Part shown: one piece after another, positions 1 through 8,654 of the stretch
Layout of the letters: every line of letters begins with the position of its first letter
Numbering within the stretch: the stretch's first letter is position 1
Source of the DNA: Streptomyces monashensis
GTDB lineage: Bacteria; Actinomycetota; Actinomycetes; Streptomycetales; Streptomycetaceae
Length of the DNA stretch: 34,776 nucleotides
Assembly: GCF_001866665.1 (NCBI RefSeq)
Contig: NZ_MLYO01000038.1
Span: 1-34,776 of the forward strand
Reading direction: 5' to 3'
Position numbers and translations under genes: made by a program
The notes under the pieces: model-generated
Database searches by the model: none
The model's input: only the letters and a program-made list of their open reading frames with translations
What the model was told of the DNA's origin: nothing

Positions 1-140
1 GGCCCGGCCGCACTCCGCGATCACCTCTTAGCGTTGGCTCCGGCCACGAGGTCACTCTTTGGAGTGATCGCAGGGCATGCGGGTGACCTTCCCCGTGATC
101 CTGAACTCTGCTAAGAACTACGGGAGTCCACGAGGAAGGC

Positions 141-1090
141 GTGGGGATGAATGTGCTGGCGCACGCCGGTGTGCGGGCCGCGTTCGCGGAACTGTCACGC
201 TTGCGGACGGCCTTCTACGAATGCCTGTCCGCGCGGGCGGACGCGTTCTTCGAGCTGTGCGACGCGCTGTTGTGCGCGGACGGTCCCGTGCGGACGGCGG
301 TGGAGTTATTAGTGACGGCCGAGCACCGCCGAGGCTACGGCTCGCTGTACGGCGCATTGAACCATGGCCGCCTGGACGTGGACCGGCTGCGGGACCGTCC
401 GGTGTCGCTGACACTGCCGCGTTTCGACGGGCGGCCCGTGCTCAGCGTCGACGTATCTCCGTGGTTACGCTCGGACGCCGCGTGCTCGCCGGAGCGGTTC
501 TTCTGCCACGTACACGGCCGCGCGAAGGCAGCCGCACAGATCAAACCGGGCTGGCCGTACTCATTCACGGCCGCGCTCACCCCAGACCGCACTTCGTGGA
601 CCGCGGTGCTGGACGCGGTCCGCCTCGGGCCCGCCGATGACGCCGAGCCCGTCACCGTCGGCCAGCTCCGGCAGGTTGCCGAGCGCCTCATCGCGGCCGG
701 TCAGTGGCGGCCCGGCGACCGGGACATACTCATCGTGATGGACACCGGCTACGGCGTGAAGCGCTTGGCCTGGCTGTTGCGGGACCTGCCGGTCGAGCTG
801 GTTGGCCGTCTGCGCTCGGACCGGGCCCTGCGGCTTCCGGCGCCCTCGCTCAAGGAGTACGCCCTGGCCTATCCCCGGGGTGGACGCCCGCCGAAGCACG
901 GCAAGGAGTTCAGCCCTGCCAGGCCGCAGGCCTGGACGGAGCCGTAGGTGGTGACGGTGAACGACACGCCCCGCTACGGCAACGCCGACGCACGCGCCGG
1001 GGACCGGCTCCCCCGAACTCCAGCAGCGTTCAGCGTGGATCGACCACGACGGTGAACTCCCCATCATCGAGGGCACATCGAGCGGATCGT
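141..1090 (+). pseudogene. Broken DDE-type transposase (DDE_5 / NF041680-like)
   Basis: The first 268 codons resemble the large DDE-superfamily transposases common in Streptomyces, with an N-terminal helical region and then segments such as SVDVSPWLR and IVMDTGYGVKRLAWLL that carry acidic residues expected of the catalytic core. The frame ends at a TAG at 945-947. The same frame continues after it with VVTVNDTPRYGNADARA, which is the family's expected continuation, so the TAG is an internal nonsense codon. Near 1018-1025 the homology changes frame and continues as SAWIDHDGELPIIEGT before it is lost. The C-terminal catalytic part is absent, so the element cannot make active enzyme. A short palindrome (TCACTC-TTTG-GAGTGA, about 52-67) lies upstream and may belong to the element's left end. 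The family call is from memory of conserved motifs; the loss of function is directly visible. Confidence 0.75.
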
Positions 1091-1143
1091 CATCGGCGAC
1101 GTCGGCGGCGGGGAACAGGAGGAGCGGGACCTCAAGCTCGAGT

Positions 1144-1233
1144 CGTGATCGGGAACCAGCGCAGCAGGGCCGCCACACTCTCCCCCGAACGGCGCGAGCA
1201 GCTGACGGCACGGCATGAGCTGGACATAGCCGA
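1144..1233 (+). pseudogene. Helicase-associated (HA) domain fragment
   Basis: About 30 codons read VIGNQRSRAATLSPERREQL and onward. This matches the short repeated helicase-associated domain found in tandem at the C-terminus of large Streptomyces DEAD/DEAH helicase-like proteins (typical pattern: W-I-x-x-Q-R-x-x-x-x-x-L-x-x-x-R-x-x-x-L). Only one partial repeat is present and it follows directly on the transposase relic, so it is a scrap left by rearrangement. A second copy, better preserved at its start, lies near 32,885. Function is lost. Confidence 0.55.
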
Positions 1234-1503
1234 AGGAGCCGGAGAAGGGCCGCCAGTGGCGGCTCAGGTACATCTGGCACTGCCTCATGGACAACTGACG
1301 CAGTCCAGGCCGGAGTGCCAGGTGACCAGGAGGCCAACGGCTCGTTGAACCGAACGCTGTCACAGGCGACGCGGGCCGGGCGGAATGTCTCCCAGCCCGG
1401 CCCGCGCCCAGGGCGAACCCCGCGTTCGACATCTTCTGCCGGCAACGGCCGAGGCGCGGTGTGAGGTTGAGCCCACCGAAGGCAACTGGCAGGCTCACGT
1501 CCC

Positions 1504-2094
1504 ATGATCGACGCCTATGCGAAGAACTACCTGCACGACGACCTGCGTTGGATCCGCGAGGCGATGCTCTCCAAGCTCGACGGGCTCTCCGAATACGATG
1601 TTCGCCGCCCGCTGACCCCAACCGGGACCAACCTTCTCGGCCTGATCAAGCACCTGTCGTTCTGGGAGGCCAGGTACTTCGGCGAGGTCTTTGACCGGCC
1701 GTTCCCCGAGCCCCTGCCCCGGTGGGACGACGAGGCTGAGCGCGGCGCCGACATGTGGGTGACCGAGCACGAGAGCCGCGCGGAGATCGTCGACCGCTAC
1801 CGGCGAGTGTGGGATCACGCCGACGCGACGATCGACGCCCTGGCCGTCGACGCCCCCGGCCACGTGCCGTGGTGGCCGCGCCCCGAGGTGAAGCTGTTCA
1901 ACATCCTGGTCCACATCCTCACCGAGACCAGCCGGCACGCCGGCCACGCCGACATCCTGCGCGAGCAGCTCGACGGCACGGTGGGAGTCGACGCGGCCAG
2001 CGCCGCCCAGCAGGAAAAGGACGACACGTTCTGGGACAACCGGCGCACGGAAATCGAGCGGGCCGCCAGGGCCGCCCGGCCAGAAGCCCACTGA
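1504..2094 (+). CDS. DinB / DUF664 family protein
   Basis: A 196-residue protein of the DinB-like four-helix-bundle superfamily, which includes mycothiol- and bacillithiol-dependent transferases. His50 in the segment LIKHLSFWE and His145/His148 in SRHAGHAD are placed as the three metal ligands usual in this fold; His137 lies one turn before. The family is normally 150-200 residues, so length fits. No signal peptide or membrane segment is seen, so it is probably cytoplasmic. In actinomycetes such proteins often act in thiol-dependent detoxification, but the substrate cannot be told from sequence. The ATG at 1504 is used; only a weak GGCAGG lies upstream. It stands alone between transposon debris and a convergent nucleotidyltransferase gene. 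Family call confident, function open. Confidence 0.85.
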   Translation: MIDAYAKNYLHDDLRWIREAMLSKLDGLSEYDVRRPLTPTGTNLLGLIKHLSFWEARYFGEVFDRPFPEPLPRWDDEAERGADMWVTEHESRAEIVDRYRRVWDHADATIDALAVDAPGHVPWWPRPEVKLFNILVHILTETSRHAGHADILREQLDGTVGVDAASAAQQEKDDTFWDNRRTEIERAARAARPEAH

Positions 2095-2286
2095 TCAAGC
2101 CGAAGCACGTCAGCGGTGCCCGCAGGCGAGGCCAGGTTCCTGCCACCGTGTGCCGCCGCAGTGGCCCTGCTTGGCCGGGCGTGCTCATCGCTCGCCGCCG
2201 TCCTCACTCGCTTCAAGGACCGACCAGGTGAGGCGACGAGCTGCCCCGGCTGATTTCAAGGCTCTGCCGCAGTTCCGTGAAGGCCA

Positions 2287-2883
2287 TCAACTTGGCCATG
2301 GCAGGACTGTGAGCTCCGGCCACTCGCTCTTCCAACGGACCGCCTTGGTCTCATAGACCGCCCGCGGGGCAAGAACCGGGTTGGGTCGAACGACCAGGTT
2401 GAACACGTCGGAGAGCCCGTGAGGCGCATAGACGCGCCACCCTCCTTCGGGTTCCAGCCGGACGCCCAGACAGCACGTCGTCGCAGCGAAGCAGTCGATC
2501 GCGGACTCGGTGGACACGTGCGGCGGACAGGGCACCCCGAACTTCTGCTCGTACCAAAGATGCACACGGGCCTCGTTGCGGATCTCCACCTCGACCGGCA
2601 GGCCGGCGAACACCGCCTGGCCCGCCTTGATCACGGCGTCCTCCCCTTCCCAGGACAGGTCGGCGTCGTCGAAGTAGAAGACGTCGTAGTCCTTGATGCC
2701 GTTGGCCGGGGGCCTACCGGTGGCCACGTTCCACACCGTCTGGAAAAGGCAGCCCGCCGTCACGTACCAGCCCGGCAACTCCAGAGTTGCCGCCCGGGCC
2801 ATCACGTCAGTCAAGATCTCGTTCCGCGAGAGCACGGACCGCAACCCGTCGAGCTGCTCGCTGAGAGAAAGTCGGCCAAGCAT
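2287..2883 (-). CDS. Nucleotidyltransferase family protein (NTP_transf_6-like)
   Basis: A 198-residue cytoplasmic protein. Residues 42-52 (TAGCLFQTVWN) and 64-73 (KDYDVFYFDD) match the glycine-rich and Asp-containing motifs of the NTP_transf_6 group (formerly DUF925) of polymerase-beta-type nucleotidyltransferases; Asp65, Asp67 and Asp72/73 are candidate metal ligands. A later conserved stretch, VEVEIRNEARVHLWY (97-111), is also typical. Members are thought to transfer a nucleotide to a small molecule or protein; no substrate is established here. The ATG at 2883 has GGCAGGG upstream. The gene converges on the DinB gene and diverges from the 2H phosphoesterase gene, and the 225-bp gap to the latter probably holds both promoters. 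Length is normal and no damage is seen. Confidence 0.85.
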   Translation of the reverse strand: MLGRLSLSEQLDGLRSVLSRNEILTDVMARAATLELPGWYVTAGCLFQTVWNVATGRPPANGIKDYDVFYFDDADLSWEGEDAVIKAGQAVFAGLPVEVEIRNEARVHLWYEQKFGVPCPPHVSTESAIDCFAATTCCLGVRLEPEGGWRVYAPHGLSDVFNLVVRPNPVLAPRAVYETKAVRWKSEWPELTVLPWPS

Positions 2884-3108
2884 GCACCCTGCCTACCACG
2901 ATTGGCCTCCTTCACTGCAAGGGGCAGCGTTTGTTCATTGGCTCCGGCGGCGCTTGGTGATCGTCGGGTGTCCGGACGTTCACGGGAAATGACGGCAGCC
3001 GTGTTCCGCGCCGTCGGCTCCCCGCCTGTTACGTGCCCCGGGCCGCTCACGATCAGGGACGCATCATGAGTGCTGTCGTCGGATTCCGAGGTGGCAGCAT
3101 GCGGTGTC

Positions 3109-3648
3109 ATGACAGACGACAGCACCAGCAGGTTTCAGGCGGGCCGGACAGGACTCGTCGTCAGGATCCCGGACGCTGAGCCGGCCGTCCGCGCATGGCG
3201 TGAACGGTTCGATCCGTCAGCGAAGGCAGGAGTACCAGCACATGTCACGGTGCTTTTCCCGTTCCTCGACGAGAACCGAATAGATGCGCGTGTCTACTCC
3301 GGTCTCGCTGCTGTGCTCAGCAGTCATCATGCCTTTGACCTGCGCTTTGAGAGCTGCGGGCGGTTTCCGGGAGTGCTGTATCTCGCTCCCGAGCCAGACG
3401 GACAGTTGCGGCGGCTCACTGAGGTGATCGCTGACCGGTGGCCCGAAGCCCCTCCCTATGGGGGCCAGTTCACCGAGATCGTGCCCCACCTGACCGTCGC
3501 TGACGGTCAGGACGATGCAGTTCTGGACGAGATCGAGGCCGACCTGCTCAGCAAACTCTCCTTCACGTCCCGGGTCTCTTCAGTTGACCTCATGGTCCAT
3601 GACGGAGCGAAGTGGCAGGAGCGGGCGTCGTTCGCGCTCCTTGAATGA
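3109..3648 (+). CDS. 2'-5' RNA ligase-like (2H phosphoesterase) protein
   Basis: A 179-residue protein with the two H-x-T motifs of the 2H phosphoesterase superfamily: His45-Val-Thr47 in PAHVTVLFPF and His127-Leu-Thr129 in VPHLTVA. Enzymes of this fold open or form 2'-5' linkages or hydrolyse cyclic phosphates on RNA or nucleotides; the natural substrate is unknown for most bacterial members. The ATG at 3109 is preferred because GAGGTGG lies 14 bases upstream and the homology starts soon after. A GTG at 3070 in the same frame would add 13 unrelated residues. No export signal is present. It is not in an operon. Confidence 0.85.
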   Translation: MTDDSTSRFQAGRTGLVVRIPDAEPAVRAWRERFDPSAKAGVPAHVTVLFPFLDENRIDARVYSGLAAVLSSHHAFDLRFESCGRFPGVLYLAPEPDGQLRRLTEVIADRWPEAPPYGGQFTEIVPHLTVADGQDDAVLDEIEADLLSKLSFTSRVSSVDLMVHDGAKWQERASFALLE

Positions 3649-3713
3649 ACGGGCCGTGAACTTGGCTGGCCTGCCCCAACGGGCAGCGCAGCGGACCAGC
3701 ATGACGACATCAG

Positions 3714-3964
3714 TCAGCCGACATCGACCTGCTCGGCGCGGGCCCGTGTGCCGGCCAGCCGGCAGGAGTCGGTGCCGGTCTCGATGACGAGGCACGTACT
3801 GGTGGCGGCCTGGCGGCGGGCCTGCTCACGCACCCGCGGTTGCAGCGGGCGCGTGCGGCCTCGGCCAGGCGCTGGGAGAGGTCGGCGCGGGACCGGCGGA
3901 CCTGGTCCTTCACGTAGCGCTCCACGGTGCGCTGGGAGATACCGGGCAACTCGACCGCCGTCGG
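3714..3964 (-). pseudogene. tpg: Frameshifted relic of telomere terminal protein gene
   Basis: On the minus strand one frame reads LPGISQRTVERYVKDQ followed by RADLSQRLAEAARAR. This is the helix-turn-helix segment characteristic of Tpg, the protein that caps telomeres of linear Streptomyces replicons. Directly after, the homology jumps frame and continues as LQPRVREQARRQAATST and then LVIETGTD, matching the R-W-Q-P-x-V-R block and T-T-G-I-x-x-x-T segment that follow in Tpg. The break fits loss of one G from a TGG codon near 3841. The N-terminus and the C-terminal third are missing, so this is a remnant of about 80 codons. Recognition rests on motif memory, not a search. Confidence 0.65.
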
Positions 3965-4048
3965 CGGTCCTGGACCTGGCCGTCGCAGGCCGTCGCCACC
4001 GCGCTGCTCCTTGCCGGGGCCGCCAGGCTGCGGCTCATTGCGGCGGGG

Positions 4049-4825
4049 TCACTGCAGGACGCCGACCGCGCGCGAGATGATCAGGGCCAAGGTCAGCAGC
4101 GAGATCGTGGACTGGGTGGACATCAGCAGTTTCGCCCAGCGGGACAGCGGCATGGTGTCGGTGGGGCTGAAGGCCGTGGCGTTGGTGAGGGCGACGTACA
4201 GGTAGTCCATGTACTGCGGCTCCCAGTCCTCGGGCGCGATGCCCTCCTGCTGCATCTGCGGGAAGAGGAAGTCCGGGTGCTCGTGCGTGCCCAGGGCGCG
4301 GGCCACCGGGCCGCCGCGGTCCCACTCCCAGTACCAGAGGCTGAAGGCGATGACGTTGGTCAGCCAGATGCCGCCGCCGGTCGTCAGCAGGGCCGCAGCG
4401 TTGGAGCCCTCGGTGCCGTGCAGCAGGTCCCGTACCAGGATGACGGCCGACCAGCCGTTGGCGAGGCTGACCGCGGCGGCCAGCAGTAGGCCGAGGGCAC
4501 GGGGCACACGGGAGCGGTACTCGATCCGGCGGTGCGGATGGGCCACCCACAGCGCCGCCATCATGACCAGCTCCAGAACGGGCAGCAGCCAGTGCGGGCG
4601 GATGCTGAGCCGGTCCGGCAGCGCCCACTGCACCCAGACCGCGACCAGCAGCGCCGCCATCACGGCCCAGCGCTGCTCGCCCCTGGTGCGCCGCTGCCAC
4701 GCGGGGCGTTCGGATCCGGTTTCCCGATCGGCAGGAACGAGCAGGCCCTCTATCCGTTCCAGGCGGATATGCAGGAGTTCGGTCCAGTGCTCGGGGCCAG
4801 GGCGTTGGGTGTCATGCGTGCTCAT
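4049..4825 (-). CDS. Multi-pass membrane protein, DUF1345/ion-channel-like
   Basis: A 258-residue protein with a charged cytoplasmic N-terminus (about 60 residues, rich in Glu and Arg) followed by four or five hydrophobic segments. The C-terminal block contains YMDYLYVALTNATAFSPTD followed by a final membrane helix, a pattern seen in actinobacterial proteins annotated as DUF1345 or uncharacterised membrane proteins. The Y-x-x-x-T-N-A-T-A-F-S-P-T-D turn resembles the pore region of two-TM potassium channels, but I do not see a clear T-x-G-Y-G selectivity filter, so channel function is only a possibility. The start chosen is the ATG at 4825. The open frame runs much further upstream, but that part looks like unrelated debris. 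It sits just downstream of the tpg relic on the same strand and no partner gene is evident. Confidence 0.75.
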   Translation of the reverse strand: MSTHDTQRPGPEHWTELLHIRLERIEGLLVPADRETGSERPAWQRRTRGEQRWAVMAALLVAVWVQWALPDRLSIRPHWLLPVLELVMMAALWVAHPHRRIEYRSRVPRALGLLLAAAVSLANGWSAVILVRDLLHGTEGSNAAALLTTGGGIWLTNVIAFSLWYWEWDRGGPVARALGTHEHPDFLFPQMQQEGIAPEDWEPQYMDYLYVALTNATAFSPTDTMPLSRWAKLLMSTQSTISLLTLALIISRAVGVLQ

Positions 4826-5268
4826 GACCCCATTCTCGACAGATGCTTGCCGCATTACGCAAGCATGCAACTGTTTCGACCGCCCCGGAACCGGGCGTCG
4901 CCGCCGCTGCAGCGCCGGGCTGGCCGGGAAGGTGCAGGAGGGGCGTGAGCCGCCGCCCTGGACCTTGGTCACGGTGACCCCGGTCCCGGACGCGATGACG
5001 GTGCTGTCGTACGCGCCGATGTTCGCGTACTGGCCGGCGCCGGAGTTGCGGTCGAGGCTGACGTTCTGCAGGCGGATCGACCTCGCCCGCTCCGCCGGCA
5101 CCGACTTCGAGCAGCTGGTGCTCACGATCCGGCTCGCCCTCGCCGCCCGCGTCGGGCGCCCGCTGCCCGCCTTCGACCCGGCCCTGCGCCGTCTCAGGCC
5201 GGAAAGCTTTGGATCCGGGGCACTGGCTGTTTCTGGGGGAGCAGGGTCTGGAACTCGCGAGCGACAGC
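4826..5268. other. Gene-poor stretch with two possible protein scraps
   Basis: This 440-base gap has no complete gene. On the minus strand (about 4937-5083) a frame reads NVSLDRNSGAGQYANIGAYD followed by STVIASGTGVTVTKVQGG. The Gly/Thr/Val-rich turn pattern suggests a parallel beta-helix or secreted-lyase tail, but the family is not recognised. On the plus strand (about 5071-5205) a frame reads RIDLARSAGTDFEQLVLTIR and onward, a coherent helical segment of unknown origin. Both are probably truncated remnants. Confidence 0.3.
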
Positions 5269-5841
5269 ATGATCCAATGGTGGATGGCATCGTTCTGGAC
5301 CGGTAAGCGGGTACGTCTGCGTGGTATCGAGCCCGACGACTGGACGGCTTTCATGCGCTTCGCCGCGGACGAGGAGGGGCTGGGAGACCTGCTGCAGCCG
5401 CCTCGTTCCGCCGAGGGCTACCGCGCCTGGGCGAGGGAGCAAGCCGCTGCCACGTCCGATGGCGACTGCTTCCAGTTGGCGATCGAGGCCCTCGAGACGG
5501 GCGCGATAGTCGGTGCGGTCGGCTCGCATGTTGCCGACAGTCGTGCCGGCTGGTTCGAGTACGGAGTGACGATCGGTACTGACCACCGGCGCAAGGGCTA
5601 CGCGGTTGAAGCCGTCATGCTGCTGCTGCGCTTCATGTTCGCCGAGCGGCGCTATCACCGGTGCCAGGCGCGGGTCTTCGCCCACAACGAAGCTTCGCTG
5701 ACCCTCCACCAGCGGCTCGGATTCACCGAGGAAGGCCGCCTGCGTGATCACGTGTTCGCCGCCGGCCGGCATCATGATCTCGTCATGATGGGCATGCTCG
5801 CTGACGAGTTCGCCCAACTGCACTCGATCAGCGAACTGTGA
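5269..5841 (+). CDS. GNAT family N-acetyltransferase (RimJ/RimL-like)
   Basis: A 190-residue acetyltransferase of the Acetyltransf_3 (RimJ/RimL) type. After an N-terminal strand GKRVRLRGIEPDDW, the acetyl-CoA-binding motif A appears as GTDHRRKGYAVEAV (Q/R-x-x-G-x-G/A pattern), followed by AHNEASLTLHQRLGFTEEGR, the usual Asn- and Gly-Phe-containing motif B. The product acetylates an amine on a protein terminus, antibiotic or small metabolite; which one cannot be told. The ATG at 5269 is preceded by a GGGGGAGCAGGG stretch some 20-30 bases away, and ATG 5284 (MASFW) is an equally plausible start. It stands alone and appears complete. Confidence 0.85.
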   Translation: MIQWWMASFWTGKRVRLRGIEPDDWTAFMRFAADEEGLGDLLQPPRSAEGYRAWAREQAAATSDGDCFQLAIEALETGAIVGAVGSHVADSRAGWFEYGVTIGTDHRRKGYAVEAVMLLLRFMFAERRYHRCQARVFAHNEASLTLHQRLGFTEEGRLRDHVFAAGRHHDLVMMGMLADEFAQLHSISEL

Positions 5842-6048
5842 ATTGATCGGCTAGGAGCCCGGCATCGAACGCGGCCCGGCGTTTTTCGCAGTCCAGTGGG
5901 CACGTTGGCGGCCATCGCCTGATCCTTTGCTTCGTCACGGAGGCAGAGGAGCAGCGCGAAGGCCGTGGCCGTGGGTCTCGGGCATCGCGGTGTCCTGCTG
6001 GATGCCTGGGATGCTCCTGCTGTCAGTGCGGTCGGCATGGTTCTGGTC

Positions 6049-6969
6049 ATGTTCGTCGGACTTCATGACATCGGCTGGGCGTCGATGGAGCACGCGTACG
6101 GCTCGGCGGAGGAGGTGCCGGCGCTGCTGCTGTGGGCGCTGGGTTCCCCGGACGCGAAGGAACGCCGCAAGGCCTTTGACCGATTCTACGGCGCGGTCCA
6201 CCACCAGGGCAGCGTGCACCCGTCCACGGCAGCCGCCCTGCCCTTCCTGTTCGAGCTGGCCCCTGACGGTGCCACGTCCGACCGGGCAGCCGTCGTCGCG
6301 TTGGTGGTCAGCATCGGCCGGGAGTCCCTCGATCGGGGCTTCGAGGACGACGGGACCGAGATCGAGTACTACCCGCCGATGGACTGCACCCAGGCCGTCG
6401 CCTTCCTGCGCGAGCGGTGTGAGGAGTTCGCCGAACTCGCCCGCGACCCTGATCCGGACGTGCGCCTGACCGCGATCCCCGGGCTCGGGCTCTTCCTCTA
6501 CGACGCCGGCCGGGCCGCCGCGGTGCTGCGCGAGAGGCTGGCCACCGAGCGGGGCATCGCGGCGCGGCTGCTGATCGTGGAGGCGGCGGCCACCCTGGCA
6601 CTGCGCATGCCGACGGCCTCGCACCAGGTGATGCACTGGCTCGCCGGGCTTGCCGCCGACCCGGTCCAGGGCCCGGAGACCAGGCTCGCGGCCTTGGTCC
6701 AGCGGGCCCGCTGCGCCCCGGACGAGATCGGCGAGGACGTTATACAGGCCGCCGTCGGCCTGCTGCGCGAGAGCACGGCGAGGCAGAGGCCAAAGCGGTC
6801 AGGGGACGGCCCTGAAGGGGATGGGACGCCCGGTGAACCCATCGGTCAACGTCCTGTCACCAAGTGGAGCGTCCAGGCGGACGCTGATCTTCTCACCAGC
6901 GTTGTGGCGACAGGTGACCTCGTCGCCACGTCCTCCCCACAGAGGCCACGTACGTTTCAACAACAATGA
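6049..6969 (+). CDS. HEAT-repeat domain protein, 3' end probably truncated
   Basis: The N-terminal part reads MFVGLHDIGWASMEHAYGSA followed by HEAT-like helical pairs (for example FAELARDPDPDVRLTAIPGL). This matches an actinobacterial HEAT-repeat family whose members start with MFVGL and a DxxW motif and contain the marker FYGAVHHQGSVHPSTAAALPF. Such alpha-solenoids are scaffolds for protein binding; no catalytic residues are expected. Homology fades after about residue 245 (nucleotide 6780). The last 60 residues are low-complexity and end in a run of Gln, unlike the longer C-terminal region I expect for the family, so the gene is probably 3'-truncated by rearrangement. The ATG at 6049 is chosen by family similarity; ATG 6037 is in frame just upstream, and neither has a strong ribosome site. 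Confidence 0.7.
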   Translation: MFVGLHDIGWASMEHAYGSAEEVPALLLWALGSPDAKERRKAFDRFYGAVHHQGSVHPSTAAALPFLFELAPDGATSDRAAVVALVVSIGRESLDRGFEDDGTEIEYYPPMDCTQAVAFLRERCEEFAELARDPDPDVRLTAIPGLGLFLYDAGRAAAVLRERLATERGIAARLLIVEAAATLALRMPTASHQVMHWLAGLAADPVQGPETRLAALVQRARCAPDEIGEDVIQAAVGLLRESTARQRPKRSGDGPEGDGTPGEPIGQRPVTKWSVQADADLLTSVVATGDLVATSSPQRPRTFQQQ

Positions 6970-7100
6970 CACGGTATGAGTGGATTCGCGGGCTCCGATA
7001 CGAGGGCGGTTCTCGTACGAACCCCAGCTCTCGACCACCCTGATCGTAGGACCGCTATCTCCCACGACGACGCTTTGCGAGTGAACCTGAAAAGGGGAGC

Positions 7101-8213
7101 TCAGCCGGCGTGGAGAATCCGAAAGCGATCGGGCTTCGCCGGGTCCCGGTCAACGACTTGGACTGGTGTCCAGGCCCATTGCCAAACGCTGATGCCCGGC
7201 GCGCGGGAGAACCGGATCGGCCCGCGGGTGCCCTCGACCGCCATACGCGGCCAGGCCTCGGCGATGGCAGCCCGGTCCGTGCCGTGGGCACGCAGCACCT
7301 CGGCGAGGACGGCGACGGTGTCCCAGCCCTCGAAGGCGACGAAGGAGGGTGCTTCGCCCAGCCGCTCGCGGAGCTCCTTGCCGACGCGTTCGCCGATCGG
7401 GCCGAGGCGCTCAGGAAGGTAACGCAGGAACGGGATCCCGGCGCCGTCCTCGCCCAGCACGGCGGCCCATTGGGCGAACTCCGGTTGGCCGGCCGGAGCG
7501 CCGATCAGGATCTTCGCGAGCCTCCTATCGCCGCGGACGGCCCTGACGATCGGCACTGCCGGCTCCGGATGGCCGACCAGGAGGAGGAGGGCCGTTGTGC
7601 CATGGTCGACGAGCGCGTCGCACAGTGCTTCGGGGGTGAGCGCGTTCGTGTCGAGTTCGACGACGGTGCCGCCTCGGGCAGCGAGGTGGTCCCGCAGGAC
7701 CCGGGTCCCCCGCTCCCAGTAGACGCTCGGCTGGGTCGCCACGGCGATCCGACGCCTGCCCGCGTCAAGGAGGAAGTCCGCGTAGATCCGCCAGCCGTGG
7801 GACTGAGCCGGGGCCAGGCGCGCGACCCACTGCGTCGACTCCTCGGTGAGTGCGTCGAGCACCGCGGACGAGCAGAGGAACGGCACGCCGAGGGCGTCGG
7901 CCCGGGCGGCCACGGCTCGGGCGACGACGCTGTGGTACTCGCCCGCCACGGCGGCCACGTCCAAGCCGGCCAGTTCGTCCACGGCCGCCGCGGCCCGCTC
8001 CGGATCGGCCGCGGTGTCCCGGACCACCAGCTCCAGCGGTCTGCCGTCGATCCCGCCAGCGTAGTTGACCTCGCGAACGGCCTGGTCGAGTCCTGCGAGC
8101 AGGTGCCGGCCCGCCTCGACCCATCCGGGTGGCGTCAGCGGAACGAGAGCGCCCAGGCGGACAGGCGACACGTCTGCGTGCTCCGCTCCGGACGGCGATG
8201 GCGGCGTGTTCAT
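7101..8213 (-). CDS. Leucine/amide-binding-type substrate-binding protein (Peripla_BP_6)
   Basis: A 370-residue protein of the type I periplasmic-binding fold (LivJ/AmiC-like). It opens with VRLGALVPLTPPGW, continues with the family's GIDGRPLELVVRDTAADPE and EYHSVVARAVAARADALGVP blocks, and ends with FVAFEGWDTVAVLAEVL. Such proteins bind amino acids, amides or other small ligands. The ATG at 8213 has a clear AGGGGAG ribosome site about ten bases upstream. There is no signal peptide or lipobox Cys at this start, and no permease or ATPase gene is adjacent. It may therefore be a cytoplasmic sensor instead of a transporter component. An in-frame extension to 8390 is possible but does not look like an export signal. 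Confidence 0.8.
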   Translation of the reverse strand: MNTPPSPSGAEHADVSPVRLGALVPLTPPGWVEAGRHLLAGLDQAVREVNYAGGIDGRPLELVVRDTAADPERAAAAVDELAGLDVAAVAGEYHSVVARAVAARADALGVPFLCSSAVLDALTEESTQWVARLAPAQSHGWRIYADFLLDAGRRRIAVATQPSVYWERGTRVLRDHLAARGGTVVELDTNALTPEALCDALVDHGTTALLLLVGHPEPAVPIVRAVRGDRRLAKILIGAPAGQPEFAQWAAVLGEDGAGIPFLRYLPERLGPIGERVGKELRERLGEAPSFVAFEGWDTVAVLAEVLRAHGTDRAAIAEAWPRMAVEGTRGPIRFSRAPGISVWQWAWTPVQVVDRDPAKPDRFRILHAG

Positions 8214-8397
8214 CGGGTGGCGTCTCCCCTGGGAGGATGCGGTCGCAGTCTGCCCGGATCGTGCGCCGGCCGCTGACAGTCCGCGTTCATCGCGTCTCGC
8301 TGCGGCAGGCACGCCCGGATGATCACGTCGGCCATTGGATCCACCACCATCGCCAATACTCAACCGATTATCTGTTCGCTGAACCACCAAGCTTCAT

Positions 8398-8540
8398 CGC
8401 CATCGGCACCAATGCGAGCGGTCCTTGCGGGCGCGGGAGTCGTCAGCCGACTTGGTGAACGCGTCCTGGAAGTCGCGCAGCCGCTCCACCGCGAGGCGCA
8501 CGAGCTCCACAGCCTCTTGGCTCGCCGCCCGTCAGTACCT
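8398..8540 (-). pseudogene. Short helical protein scrap, family not recognised
   Basis: The minus strand contains a coherent frame, ASQEAVELVRLAVERLRDFQ followed by DAFTKSADDSRARKDRSHW, ending in a TGA at about 8398. The regular spacing of Leu, Val and Arg looks like the last helices of a real protein, but no start or ribosome site precedes it and no family is recognised. It lies in the 440-base gap between the substrate-binding protein and the next gene. Confidence 0.3.
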
Positions 8541-8654
8541 CATTCTGAAGCCGTCATGCCAAATCGGCCTCCACCGGACATCCTCGGTACGCGCTGTGGA
8601 CTTTCGGGCACCCGCGCCCTTGCCACCGACGTGTCCGAACGGCAGGGTGAAGCC

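Noticed and set aside
45..70. TCACTC-TTTG-GAGTGA hairpin as a terminator
   Set aside because: The stem is only six pairs, there is no T-run and no gene end is known to its left; more likely part of the IS end.
4209..5306. 365-codon plus-strand frame over the membrane-protein gene
   Set aside because: Mostly antisense to the membrane protein; only the last 45 codons look protein-like and these are listed as a possible scrap.
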